From NCBI GenBank assembly GCA_034190875.2, contig CM067344.1:69809052-69873051 (forward strand): a stretch of 64,000 bases of DNA, given 5' to 3'. The notes under the pieces were generated by a model. That model was not told the DNA's origin. It made no database searches and was given only the letters and a program-made list of their open reading frames with translations. The position numbers were made by a program, and so were the translations under genes. Source of the stretch: Urechis unicinctus (taxonomy: Eukaryota; Annelida; Polychaeta; Xenopneusta; Urechidae). Below are positions 13,201-26,825 of the stretch, piece after piece; position 1 is the first letter of the stretch, and every line of letters begins with the position of its first letter.

Positions 13201-14015
13201 AATTACAATGGAGTCTTTAATCTTTGATAATTGGTGGACGCACAAATGAGGGTCTTTTATCTGTGTGAATGTCTGAGTGCAGCATGTCTGCAAAAGGAGT
13301 TAAACAGCCCTGGGTATACGGGCCGACTGTTAAAACCTTAAATTGGACTGATAAACATTTGAATTTCACGGCTTTGTTATCTTTGACACTTTAGTTGGTT
13401 CCTGAGTTCGCCTTGATAAATTTGAATTTGTCTAACCGTCAGGCTCATGCGTGTGAATGCGTTTGACACGTGGCTGAGATAGTATCGTTGGTAAAATGTT
13501 ATATGGTTGGAATAAGGAAAGAAATATGTGTGTGAAGGTTGTGTGAAATAATTGCGCGAAAAAAATGGTTATGTATATAAAATGAATATAGGCTTCCTGT
13601 TCTGAGAAGAAATTATATAACTAAAAATAATATGACATTGGTTGGAAAATATTCTGAAAAAGGGAAATAGCAACGAAGAAAACTATGAAAATGAATCAAT
13701 GAGGCAAGGTAGACATAATTCGTTATTTGTTTCAAAATTGGTAATGCTCATCTTCCGCGCCACATACTTGCGTCCTCGAAGACCCACTCATATTGTTCGC
13801 CAACAAACATAATATTTAATACTAAATTTGTATATGGAGGATATTTGACCTCGAATAATTTAACAAATTTCTCGTTTCCCCGTCCTTGCATAAGGCTTGT
13901 CCAATGCGGGAGGTTAGAATCAAGGCGATAGCGGGAGGGGTGTTTTGTGTGGAGGAGGTACTTATGCGCGACGGAAGGTCCAAATGAGCAATAATAATTT
14001 TACGGTAAACTCATT
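10241..14015. other. Unique AT-rich region, no supported gene
   Basis: About 3.8 kb without tandem repeats. ORFs here are short and overlap on both strands (for example 12079-12303 against 12086-12328). I see no domain, transposase or RNA gene. It is probably intergenic or a large intron. Confidence 0.45.
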
Positions 14016-14041
14016 TTAATGTAAAATATGAGTGAGGTACT

Positions 14042-14215
14042 TACCATGGAAGAAGTTGAAAGGGTCGTCATCTCGGATGTGTTGATAGCGCCAGGTCGCT
14101 AGTACGCCATAGTTGAGTCGAGTGAAAGAGGCCGATGTACGCTGCCGTTGCCCTGGATCATGATCACGTGGTAGCTTGCGGCCTCGTGTCTCTTCTCTCG
14201 GCGTGTGTAGCAATT
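14042..14215 (-). other. Candidate exon (coding or 5' UTR) with a strong donor
   Basis: On the minus strand this ~170-bp GC-richer stretch ends with CTTCTTCCATG|GTAAGTACC, a near-perfect 5' splice site, at about 14042-14046. One frame is open for ~57 codons and ends ..RYQHIRDDDPFNFFHG at the donor. No family is recognised. It could be an upstream exon of the KCNMB-like gene about 12.5 kb downstream on the same strand. That link is inference. Confidence 0.3.
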
Positions 14216-14460
14216 GTCAGCTTTCTTCTCTAATGTAAGAGCGTGTAAGCGTCGGGAAATTGTATGCTGACAACAGTAGAAGATGCCAGCTCCCGGACTC
14301 TCACACCATTTGTAAAGCTAGATTTTCTAAGCTTTTCTCGCTTATGCACGCTCTTCGTTATAGTACTGTTACTCACTGCCTGTAGTTGCTGGAGTGGGGA
14401 CTAATCAGAGGAAATTAACGCGAGTCCTGAAGTAGAGTTGCTTATTTGGCTTATTTAATT

Positions 14461-14754
14461 TCAACAATGAAGCTCCCGGAATCTCGCGGTCCGAATCGTT
14501 CCTCTGACTAGATGATCTCCATGACTAACCCATCTGGACTCCTTATAAAGGGCCCCGCGATAGGCCAGGCTAAAACAATCCCCACGTGACACGACGAGTC
14601 CACTTGGAGGGTGAACTCGCTTGCTGTGAGGATTGCTACAATCAGGGTTACACCCCTCCCAAAGAGTGGTGTGATGTAACCCGGGCTCTCCTGCTGATAA
14701 TTTAGGGGGGAGGCTTTTTAAGAACGTATGAGCCAGAATAGTATTATAACACAA
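14461..14754. other. GC-rich ~290-bp segment with an inverted repeat, unknown
   Basis: Sharply bounded by AT-rich sequence and open for 97 codons on the minus strand. It contains GGGTTACA..TGTAACCC, an 8-bp inverted repeat with a short loop, at about 14650-14690. It might be a piece of an interspersed element or a structured RNA. I recognise neither. Confidence 0.25.
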
Positions 14755-17690
<2,936 letters not shown>

Positions 17691-17695
17691 TTGAA

Positions 17696-18297
17696 TGAGA
17701 GGGTAGAAAGAGCAAGATATAAAATAAGAAACAGGTGTGAAGAGAGGAGAACGGGAGAGAAGAACAAGAGAGAGGGCAGAGAAATTAGAGACAGGTGGGA
17801 AGAGAGGAGAATGGGAGAGAAGGGCAAGAGAGGACAGAGAAAATTAGAGACAGGTGTGAAGAGAGGAGAATGGGAGAGGAGGGCAAGAGAGGACAGAGAA
17901 AATTAGAGACAGAAGAGAGGAGAATGGGAGAGAAGGGCAAGAGAGGACAGAGAAAATTAGAGACAGGTGTGAAGAGAGGAGAATGGGAGAGGAGGGCAAG
18001 AGAGGACAGAGAAAATTAGAGACAGGTGTGAAGAGAGGAGAATGGGAGAGAAGGGCAAGAGAGGGGGCAGAGAAAATTAGAGACAGGTGTGAAGAGAGGA
18101 GAATGGGAGAGGAGGGCAAGAGAGGACAGAGAAAATTAGAGACAGGTGTGAAGAGAGGAGAATGGGAGAGAGGGGGCAAGAGAGGACAGAGAAAATTAGA
18201 GACAGGTGTGAAGAGAGGAGAATGGGAGAGGAGGGCAAGAGAGGACAGAGAAAATTAGAGACAGGTGTGAAGAGAGGAGAATGGAAGAGGAAGAGGA
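17696..18297. repeat. Purine-rich minisatellite, ~59-bp unit
   Basis: About ten copies of a unit with GACAGGTGTGAAGAGAGGAG, AATGGGAGAGGAGGGCAAGA and GAGGACAGAGAAAATTAGA. The copy near 17905 is shortened. The plus strand is overwhelmingly A/G, so the tract is a ~600-bp polypurine-polypyrimidine stretch. It lies about 1.1 kb past the stop codon of the zinc-finger gene. Confidence 0.95.
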
Positions 18298-19390
18298 TGG
18301 TGGAAAATATAACGAGGATGCACATACAGAGGTAACTGGCCAGCATGAGGCAGTGGATGGACGGCTAACTGTAAACATGTCCACTCCATCCATCCTACCC
18401 AGGTTCCGGGATGTGATACGAACAAAAGCTACAACTTGAAGTAGAGTCACAGTATCAAAGATAATTCCTCTCCTGTGACAGATGTCTGTGTTAGTGTTTG
18501 ACACCAATTCTCACATATTACAACAAAAACGAGAATACTCTGCAATCAATAATACCTTGCCAAGCAATTGTTTGATTAGAGACTTACACCCATACAACAC
18601 GTTCAACAACAGCAAGTGTCTACACTTCTTTTCTGGTGAGGTGGCTAGAGTGAACCCCTCAACAGATTGCCACCACACTCAAACCAACCATAGTCACACC
18701 TACAGGAGGGAGAAATGTCATCATCTAATCTACAGTTGTTTGTGACTCTGGCATTAGACCTGTTGATGACAACCACAGTTAACTCAAATACATTATGTAT
18801 TACATGAAACAAGAAATATAATACAAATGGCTTATTGAGGAGAATGACACTGCTTGCCTTTTTGAGGAGAATGACACTGCTTGTCTCTCAGGCTTCTTTG
18901 CAGTAAAATTTAACATTCTGTCTGCAAGACTAAATACTGGTTGGATGTCCAATGCATAGGCCAGTCAACAAGAGAATTTGACAGAACTGATGGCTTTAGC
19001 AAGAGATTACCCTGTTCTTAACAGCATAATTACAAACAATGCCTAAGCCATAACAACAAGCACAGCCTTATTTTGTGACCTTCAACATTGATCACGTTGA
19101 TCTTCAAATAAGGTCAATCGCAAAAGAAGCATAGCACATCACAAGCTTTGAGCTTCATCCATCAGAGCTGAAGAGTTGAATGTTGTACACTTAGTCACGG
19201 CACATTTCCTCCATCAAGATTCCAAAGGTTATCGAGAATTCTCTTGTGCAACTGCACCATTAGTAGATACATACAAACATCTATTTGAGTTGACACATGA
19301 CATACAGCACCACCCCCCACCCCCCCACCCACCCACAAGATGGAGCTAAGAGTGCTGACCTTCGATTATGTGTCTTTCTTCACTGAGGGT
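18298..19390 (-). other. 3' flank or 3' UTR of the zinc-finger gene (cassette B)
   Basis: About 1.1 kb of unique sequence immediately after the stop at 19391, with a short C-rich run at about 19312-19335. I found no clear AATAAA on the minus strand within it, so the 3' end of the transcript is not placed. Confidence 0.35.
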
Positions 19391-21028
19391 CTATCTGAAG
19401 TTTGACAATGAGCGCGCAAGATTCTGCAGAGTGCTGGCCACTTCATGCTCTGGGTTGGGGGCACGGTGGATGTAATGATGGCTCATGCTCTGTAAGCCCG
19501 AGTGTCCGCTGAATGACGTGGTGACAGATGGGTGGAGAAAGGAGGCTGTGGGTGGGATCATGCCATGCAGAGGGGCAGGGCTAGCCACAGCAGCAGGGGA
19601 GCTGGGCACTGCTTCATGGTGGCTCTCAATAAAGCTGGAGTGGGAAGTGACAAATCCTGAATGGTTGTCCAAGGTGAGTCCATGACGAGAGGGAGACAGG
19701 CCAGGTGTGTTAGCCCCATCTGGTGAATAATGACTGGCATTGTCAGATCGTAGCAGGCTGACTTCTGGGGACTTGGGCAACTGGGGTTCAGGGGATCTCG
19801 GGAAGGTATTGTTGGAAGAACAGGAAAGATTCTGTCCTGTCATGCTGTTGTGATGAGGCAGATTTGGCGATGCAGGGATTTTAGGGACAGTGTACGAATT
19901 CTGAACCAGGGAGGATTTCCCATAGTTAGCCTCAAGGTGAAGGTCATTCATGGAGAAGGAACGGCTGGACACATTGCGGTTTGGGTAGGTGCCCAGGCTG
20001 GCTACGGTCTGCATGTCATGTAGCCTCTGGAAAACTGTATTCTGACCTAGGTTCATCTCTCCAGCACGTGGGAAGGCTGGGGTTGGAGGTGTGGATGAGC
20101 CTGAACTCATGGGGCCAGGAGAGAGACAGGTGCTTGTTACCCCAGTGGTCAGGTCACAGGGCACCTCAGCACCCAAGTCAGATGGGGTGCTGTGACGATG
20201 AGGGCTCTTGCCGGCCAAATGGTGGCTAGGAGGCTGGGTGAACTTGAAGGTTTCGGTGGAGCAGACAGGTGTGGCTGTGGCATGGATGATCTCTAGCTTG
20301 GTAGAGTGGTGGGGGTGGTGGGGGTGGTGGGGGTGCGGCAGCTGTTGGGTGCTACTGTGGGATTCACATATCTCCATGGGTTGATGTCCGTCATCCAGAA
20401 TGACATGAGGGGAGGAGGGGCGTTCTCGGCCCAGGTTCTGAGGTGGCGACTGGTTACCACGGTGAGGAGTAGATGCTAGAGAACGCATGAGGGCCAGACG
20501 TTCATGCATGGAGGAAGAGGAGGAGGAGGAGGAGGGTCCGTCGATGGTAGCAGCCCGCGTCATGAGGTCCTCGGGAATACTCACCGGACGGGTCATCATT
20601 ACTTGTTGTGCTGGAGGGCGCTTCTTCCACTCATCCAGAGCCCCTGTGTGAGGGGGGTCCAGTTTCATCTCCATGTGCCGTAACAAATACGTCTCCTTTG
20701 TGAAGAGTTTCTGGCAAGAGTTCACTGGGCAAGAGTAGAGTTGGAGTCTGAGTTTGGGGTCTGATCCAGGGTGGGTGGCTAGATGTTTTACATAGCCTGT
20801 CTCATGACTGTATTTCTTGTTACAAATGGGACAAGAGTAGCGCTTCTCACGGCGCTTGGGTTCACGGATCTCCACAAAATCTGTGAGTGGTCTGCCATTT
20901 GAGAAGACCCGCCAGTAGTCAGGGTGATACTTGTGGATGTGTTTGAAGAATCGCTCTTCATCAGCGCATTGCTTCTCACACACCTGACAGGTAAGGTCCA
21001 TGGGGCGTGCCAGCTGTGCTGAGTGGAG
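19391..21028 (-). CDS. C2H2 zinc-finger factor, cassette B terminal exon (fingers 7-9 and low-complexity tail)
   Basis: The exon starts at a TGTGTGACAG|CTC acceptor at 21028, not at the first ATG. It runs 545 codons to the TAG at 19391. The first codons, LHSAQLARPMDL, supply the last histidine of the finger begun in the previous exon (HVTK|LH), which proves the join. It then encodes CQVC..HIHKYH (exon residues ~14-35), YSCPICNKKYSHETGYVKH (~64-86) and a last finger CPVNSC..RH with a displaced second histidine (~100-127). The tail is rich in Ser, Pro and His. It has an S8 run (~166-173), a His-Pro run (~230-241), P-C-D-L-T (~290), a variant of the CtBP-binding PxDLS motif, and many SP sites. 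The C-terminus is ..LQNLARSLSNFR. The product is a nuclear sequence-specific DNA-binding regulator, probably of the ZNF362/ZNF384/datilografo group but strongly diverged. Target sites are unknown. Confidence 0.85.
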   Translation of the reverse strand, partial: LHSAQLARPMDLTCQVCEKQCADEERFFKHIHKYHPDYWRVFSNGRPLTDFVEIREPKRREKRYSCPICNKKYSHETGYVKHLATHPGSDPKLRLQLYSCPVNSCQKLFTKETYLLRHMEMKLDPPHTGALDEWKKRPPAQQVMMTRPVSIPEDLMTRAATIDGPSSSSSSSSMHERLALMRSLASTPHRGNQSPPQNLGRERPSSPHVILDDGHQPMEICESHSSTQQLPHPHHPHHPHHSTKLEIIHATATPVCSTETFKFTQPPSHHLAGKSPHRHSTPSDLGAEVPCDLTTGVTSTCLSPGPMSSGSSTPPTPAFPRAGEMNLGQNTVFQRLHDMQTVASLGTYPNRNVSSRSFSMNDLHLEANYGKSSLVQNSYTVPKIPASPNLPHHNSMTGQNLSCSSNNTFPRSPEPQLPKSPEVSLLRSDNASHYSPDGANTPGLSPSRHGLTLDNHSGFVTSHSSFIESHHEAVPSSPAAVASPAPLHGMIPPTASFLHPSVTTSFSGHSGLQSMSHHYIHRAPNPEHEVASTLQNLARSLSNFR

Positions 21029-22424
21029 CTGTCACACAGAGGTCAAAACAAGTTCATAACTAGGGCAAAAATGGGTGATACCATTCAAACAGATTATCCA
21101 ATGTACATGGAAGCTACACAAAGTCAACCATCAATATCATTGAGAGATAAATGATGGATTACAGTTAAAAAAGGAGACAGTGGTTGTACAAAGTCAGACC
21201 AAGACACCCAAAGACTCATATGGCAATGTTGTGCAACAATAATGAATGTCGCATCAAATATGATTTCAAATCAATCTTTGTAAGATATTGTCAACAATTC
21301 CCTAGACCTTTTTGTACACTTGAAAATGAAATGACATTTGCATTACCTTAATTTAACAGTATGCTGGTGATTTTAAACACAGTGGCTAGTCATTGCTTTA
21401 AATATTATTGAATCAAAGATGTTATTCACCATCACCGATGCACCAGCATCGTCACTTCATCACCATAGTCATCACATTCCTATTGTGACAGCACCACCAC
21501 TCACTTACCATTGTCAGTACATTATTTTCATCATTTCCCTACTAGTGCCACTCCATATATCCATAACTCCATTTCAATTTCCACTCCATGACTTTTATCA
21601 CCACTTTATTACATCACTTCATTACAACACTTCATTACATCACTTCATTACCGATTTCATTTCAATACTACAGTCGCTTCATGGCTATTGTCACTACACC
21701 TTCATTTCCATTTCACTACATTATCATTGTCACTTCATCGCAATGGTCACTTCATTACTAACATCACTTCAAAACCATGGTCAACACTATTGTCACTTCA
21801 TAACTATTGTCATTTCATTAGTATCGTCACTGCATGATTCATCGTCATTGTATTGTACTTCCATCGTCACTGCATGATTCATCGTCATTGTATTGTACTT
21901 CCATCGTCACTGCATGATTCATCATCATTGTATTGTACTACCATCGTCACTGCATGATTCATCATCATTGTATTGTACTACCATCGTCACTGCATGATTC
22001 ATCGTCATTGTATTGTACTACCATCGTCACTGCATGATTCATCGTCATTGTATTGTGCTACCATCGTCACTGCATGATTCATCGTCATTGTATTGTGCTA
22101 TCATCGTCACTGCATGATTCATCGTCATTGTATTGTACTATCATCGTCACTGCATGATTCATCGTCATTGTATTGTACTACCATCGTCACTGCATGATTC
22201 ATCGTCATTGTATTGTGCTACCATCGTCACTGCATGATTCAACATCATTGTATTGTACTACCATCGTCACTTTCAAGACACTTCTATAGAACGGCGCTGC
22301 CTCTTTATCAGCAGTGATTGTAATACCGTTATGATGACAGTATTTCATGCCATATTATCATATACAATCATAACGCTATTTCCACACCGACTTTAAGTTT
22401 TGTTTTAAGCGTACATTCAGCTAC
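21028..22424 (-). other. Intron of the zinc-finger gene (between cassette B exons 2 and 3)
   Basis: A 1.4-kb intron with donor ACCAAG|GTAGCTG at 22425 and acceptor GTGTGACAG at 21029. Both sides are in phase 0. The 40-bp minisatellite fills its 5' third. 21420-21820 is a looser run of TCACTTCATTAC-like motifs related to that unit. Confidence 0.8.
21822..22275. repeat. Intronic minisatellite, 40-bp unit
   Basis: About 11 copies of a unit reading CATCGTCACTGCATGATTCA then TCGTCATTGTATTGTACTAC. Copies differ by few substitutions (ACTT/ACTA/GCTA, CATC/CGTC). It begins about 150 bp downstream of the donor at 22425. Confidence 0.95.
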
Positions 22425-22762
22425 CTTGGTGACATGGTGGTTAAGACTGGCTTCGGTCGCAAATCGTCGGTCGCAAACATTGCAGCAGAAGGGCTTCTTC
22501 TCGGCCTGGGCTGCCCGTGAGTCATGTGACTTGAGATGACCCTGGAGGTTGGCCAGCTGAGCGAATGATTTGCTGCAGGACTCCATGGTACACTTGTATG
22601 GACGCTCCCCTGCAAAGTCATCAGAGCAGGAGAGATGATTTGTGAGAATCGGAGAGGAGGTGGTGGAGTGAAGGTTAGGGTTCTTCAGGTGATGCTGCAG
22701 GCCAGAGAGTTGCACAAAAGCCTTGCCGCAGCCCTCAAAGTGACATTTATAGGGCCGCTCCC
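22425..22762 (-). CDS. C2H2 zinc-finger factor, cassette B middle exon (fingers 4-6) with two acceptors
   Basis: The long form starts at CTGCAG|GGGAGCGG (22762), in phase 1. It joins the previous exon as H-T-G-E-R-P-Y-K-C, a classic inter-finger linker. It encodes YKCHFEGCGKAFVQLSGLQHH, then ~25 odd residues, then GERPYKCTMESCSKSFAQLANLQGHLKSH and CCNVCDRRFATEASLNHHVTK to the donor AAG|GTAGCTG. A second acceptor, GACTTTGCAG|GGGAGCGT at 22609, has the same phase and the same linker and is preceded by a CCTAAC branch-point match and a pyrimidine tract. Using it would drop finger 4 in frame. The 147-bp extra part looks like a finger exon whose donor and second histidine were lost, leaving the 3' end of an intron readable. 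Long and short forms are 338 and 185 bp. Confidence 0.8.
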
Positions 22763-24728
22763 CTGCAGAACACAGCAAAGCAGAGACACACAGCGCGTGT
22801 CAGAGAACCAGCGCCCGTCAGCGGCCAGCTTACAACCACGAACACTGCCTCCCCATCTCACTAGCAGTACCTCCCCATCTCACTAACACTCCCTCACCCT
22901 CACCCTTTCACAAATCCTTCCTCCCCATCTCACTGACAGCCTCCCCATCTGACTAATACTGCCTCCCCATCTCAGTAACAGCCTCCCTACCTGGCTAACA
23001 ATGTCTCCTCATCTCACTTACACCGCCTCTTAATCTCACTAATACAGCCTCACCATCTCACTAACACAGCCTCCTCATCCCACAAACACTACCTCCCCAT
23101 CTCGCTATTTAACTAACAACCACTAACACTGCTTGCTCATCTCACTAACACTTCCTCCCCATCTCACTATTTAGCTAGCAACCACTGACTCCCCATCTTA
23201 CTTTTAACTAACAGCCACTAACACTGCCTACCCCCCATCTCATTATTCAGCTAGCAACCACTGACACTGTCTCCCCATCTTATTGTTTAACTAACAGCCA
23301 CTAACACTTCCTCCCCATCTTACTATTCAGCTAGCAACCACTGACACTGTCTCCCCATCTTACTATTTAACTAACAGCCACTAACACTGCCTGCTCATCT
23401 CACTAACACTTCCTCCCCATCTCACTATTTAGCTAGCAATTACTATTTAACTAACAGCCACTAATACTGCCTCCCCATGTTACTATTCAGCTAGCAACCA
23501 CTGACAGTCTCCCCATCTTACTATTTAACTAACAGCCACTAACACTGCCTGCTTATCTCACTAACACTTCCTCCCCATTTCACTATTTAGCTAGCAACCA
23601 CTGACACTGTCTCCCCATCTAACTATTTAACTAACAGCCACTAACACTGCCTCCCCATCTCACTGTTCAGCTAGCAACCACTGACACTGTCTCCCCATCT
23701 AACTAACAGCCACTAACACTGCCTCCCCACCTCGCTGCCGCTACATACCACGCTAGCAAATATTCGCCTCTTATGAACTGGCACCCTGATCCCCTTGTGA
23801 TATAAGCCAGCACCTCACCACCATTGCTCAGCTTCTCTTGCTCACCTTCACCCAAAGCCAAGCCTCTATCGTCGACTAAAGTCATGTTAACACTACAGTT
23901 AATACGAATTGAATATTATATACAAGCAAGTGACAAAGCCGGAGTATACATGCGTTTAGTTGATATCTATGTAGAAGAGGTTAGCACGATTAGCATGATG
24001 AGCAAGCATAGACATTTACCAACTAATAATCCAACGTGATCAACGGTATATACAGGTGCTTCTGTTTAATGTGAAGCAGGTAATAAGTGAAACTTAGGTC
24101 AAATTCAACTCTAGTGATACAAGTGTTCAATGCTTTTGGTTTAAATACCTGTATTAACTTGATGGCTCATTAATGGATGCATGACTAGGGGTGAGCATAG
24201 GTTGTGCCCTGGTCGGAGAGTGCCGTTTGCCAACCATCAATATCATCCCCAGCGCCACCATGCAATTTAAGGTTTTATTATCGTCAGCAAGGCCCCAATG
24301 ACACAATTCAATTAATTCATTTTTCAGTCCGAGGCACCAAGTCCTAGGATTAAGTTTGAAGGATAAGGTTGGTACGTGAAGGTATACGTTAAGGTGGGTG
24401 GGGGAGTGGCTGGGGTAAGTCTAGAGGAGATAACTGTTTCCAGCGCAACCTGTATAAGTCAGTGGGGTTCATTCAAGTTCACAAAAGAAGTCAAAGGGCG
24501 GAATTTGGTAGGGAAGCGTTTTTTTACGCTGATAACATAATATTTATTTCATGATTGACCAATGCCGATGGAGGAGGCATCAGTCTCATCGAGGCGTCTG
24601 TATCAACAAACCAAGAGAAAACCGATTGAGGTGGTCATGTGATGGCCCACGTGATCATGTTCACCAACCCGACCTCAGTCAAGATGAGGTTTGTCGTGGT
24701 TGGTGGATGGGAGCGTTGTCATGCCTAC
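22763..24728 (-). other. Intron of the zinc-finger gene (between cassette B exons 1 and 2)
   Basis: A 1966-bp intron with donor CACACAG|GTAGGCAT at 24729 and acceptor TTCTGCAG at 22763, interrupting the H-T-G-E-R-P linker in phase 1. The acceptor-proximal half is the minisatellite described separately. 23740-24728 is ordinary unique sequence. Confidence 0.8.
22845..23735. repeat. Intronic degenerate minisatellite (CTCCCCATCTCACTA family)
   Basis: About 0.9 kb of loosely ordered repeats combining CTCCCCATCTCACTA, TTTAGCTAGCAACCACTGAC and TAACTAACAGCCACTAACAC. Spacing is irregular: simple ~30-bp units at 22850-23050, then composite ~60-bp units. On the gene strand the array is rich in GTTAGT and GTTGCT. 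Confidence 0.85.
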
Positions 24729-24951
24729 CTGTGTGGATGCGCTGGTGCTGTTGGACGTGGGAGAGCTGTTTGAAGGCCTTGTCGCAGTATTGACACTGGT
24801 ATTTGCGTATGTTGGTGTGGACGAGGGAGTGTTGGGCCAGCTGCTGTGAGGTCGGGAACGACTTGAAGCATTTGGGACACTTGTGCCCCTTCTCATCCAG
24901 GCGATGTACCTCCTTTGAGTGGCGCTGCATGTCCGACTTGTTCTCAAATTC
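24729..24951 (-). CDS. C2H2 zinc-finger factor, cassette B first exon (second half of finger 1, fingers 2-3)
   Basis: Acceptor TATATGTAG|GAATTTGAG (24951), donor CACACAG|GTAGG (24729); 223 bp, phase 0 in and phase 1 out. It opens with EFENKSDMQRHSKEVH, which is half a finger: the two zinc-binding cysteines must come from the previous exon. It continues with GHKCPKCFKSFPTSQQLAQH and YQCQYCDKAFKQLSHVQQHQ. The only exon I find that supplies the missing half in the right phase is 62466-62830, ending in C-R-M-C-D-Q. That join gives exact C-X2-C-X12-H-X4-H spacing. KSD at the start and QLSHVQQH in finger 3 mirror cassette A (KSD, QLCHLQQH), so the two cassettes are paralogous. I cannot exclude a private, unseen upstream exon for cassette B. 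Confidence 0.85.
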
Positions 24952-26107
24952 CTACATATAAAAAATACTTCTTACTTTGTTTTCGTGCATTTACATCAAT
25001 AACTATCGAGTGTGATACCTCGAAAGATATGGGACGCTGGTATACGATATAATACGAGCAAAAATGACTCCGCATGAATTCCTGTTGTTTAGACAGAAGG
25101 GGAGGAAGACAATAGGGGCGTTATGATTATGAATTAAAACCACATAAATGACTGATCATAATGTATGACGTCCACTGAGTTCTGCTGGTGAAGCATGAGT
25201 TGTTGGGGTGGAGGGGTTGGTGAGGGAACAATGCTTGTGTGTCGCAATTGGTTGCCTAGGATATCCGCGGAAAAATCGATCACCACGCGGACACCACAAC
25301 TGGACCAACGTGCAAGAAACTTAATCATTTACTTCAAAGAAAAGAACCGACAAAACACTAGATCCCTCCTGCACCTTAACTGCGTTTATATACGAAACGC
25401 GTAACCAAAAAATCAGAGAGATAAAACGGCATGGTGGATAGCAGTTTTACGTTAATCCAAACAGCGCACGCGCGCACGAATGATATAAATAGCACGGAAT
25501 CTTCCATGCGGGTGCACGTTAATGTCGAGGAAGAGTGTTCCAGAATGGGTCTCATTCTACCCGAAGTTGCTGAGGATGGAGGAAATCAATATAAGGGGGT
25601 ATTTGGCTAGAATCAGACACCAATCCGACAAGTATTCCCACTACCGCCAGAGGGCATGGACCCCACATCCAAAGCTAGACACACCCTTGTCTAAAATTAA
25701 TAACTGCTACTTTTTTCCAACTATCCCTGGACAGAATATCCACCAAAAAATGTCGTCAATTAGAGAAGTAAAGTTAGTAAGCTTCGCAGAAAAGTAGCAC
25801 GCGCAGACGCCATTACTCGCGTGGGCGCCCAAAGAACCCCCTATTTGTCGGCCGCTGTGGTTACGCGTCCCTCGTCAGTCAGCTTTGACATCTAGTGTAA
25901 CATGAAGATTGGGTTGTTCTCAATTGTTAATAACATCCTCCTCGTTTCTAAGAAAAGCATGAATAGATGTTTGAGGTTAAGAAAAGTTGTTTGCGCGAGA
26001 TCGTCGCGTGGGAATAGAAGCCGAAATCAAAGGACCATGTTGAACAGGACATACATGAGCCACACTCATAGGCTTCCCGGTTCCTCAATTTATAGCAGAT
26101 ATACTCA
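24952..26107. other. Unique sequence inside the inferred large intron
   Basis: No supported gene. ORFs at 25522-25797 and 25902-26114 show no domain and no good splice sites. Confidence 0.4.
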
Positions 26108-26270
26108 TGAGTAAGCATCCTGGGACACACATTTATAGCAGATATACTCATGAGTAAGCATCCTGGGACACACATTTATAGCAGATATACTCATGAGTAA
26201 GCATCCTGGGACACACATTTATAGCAGATATACTCATGAGTAAGCATCCTGAGACACACATTTTTTGCTT
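26090..26270. repeat. Short tandem array, 43-bp unit x4
   Basis: Four nearly identical copies of a unit with GAGTAAGCATCCTGGGACAC and ATTTATAGCAGATATACTCA. The last copy carries GAGACAC. Confidence 0.94.
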
Positions 26271-26304
26271 GGCTTTGATTAATTCTAACAAAGTCGATGT
26301 CATC

Positions 26305-26825
26305 CAACCACATGCCTGGCATCTCTCATCCACACCTCACCCGGACACCGGTCTGACAATGAGAACTCTCAAACATCTCTCTTCCACACCTCACCCGGCC
26401 ACCAGTCTGACAATGACACCTATCATCTACACCTCACCCGGCCACCAGTCTGACATTGACATCTCTCTTCTACACCTGACCCGGCCACCAGTCTGACAAT
26501 GACATCTCTCATCTACACCTCACCCGCCCACCAGTCTGAAAATGACATATCTCATCTACACCTCACTCGGTCACCAGTCTGACAATGACACCTATCATCT
26601 ACACCTCACCCGGCCACCAGTCTGACAATGACATCTCTCATCTACACCTCACCCGGCCACCAGTCTGACAATGACATCTCTCATCTACACCTCACCCGCC
26701 CACCAGTCTGAAAATGACATATCTCATCTACACCTCACTCGGTCACCAGTCTGACAATGACATCTCTCATCTACACCTCACCCGGCCACCGGTCTGACAA
26801 TGACATCTCTCTCCACACACCAGTA
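26305..26825. repeat. Minisatellite, 43-bp unit x~12
   Basis: Units read ACATCTCTCATCTACACCTC followed by ACCCGGCCACCAGTCTGACA. The first copies are divergent and one is shortened. A variant pair (CCCGCCCACCAGTCTGAAAA then CACTCGGTCACC) recurs near 26524 and 26696. This suggests duplication of a four-unit block of about 172 bp. The period happens to equal that of the neighbouring four-copy array, but the sequences are unrelated. Confidence 0.93.

Noticed and set aside
19391..21001. Treating the 536-codon ORF as a complete gene starting at its first ATG
   Set aside because: The frame continues upstream to a good acceptor at 21028, and the extra codons complete a zinc finger from the previous exon.
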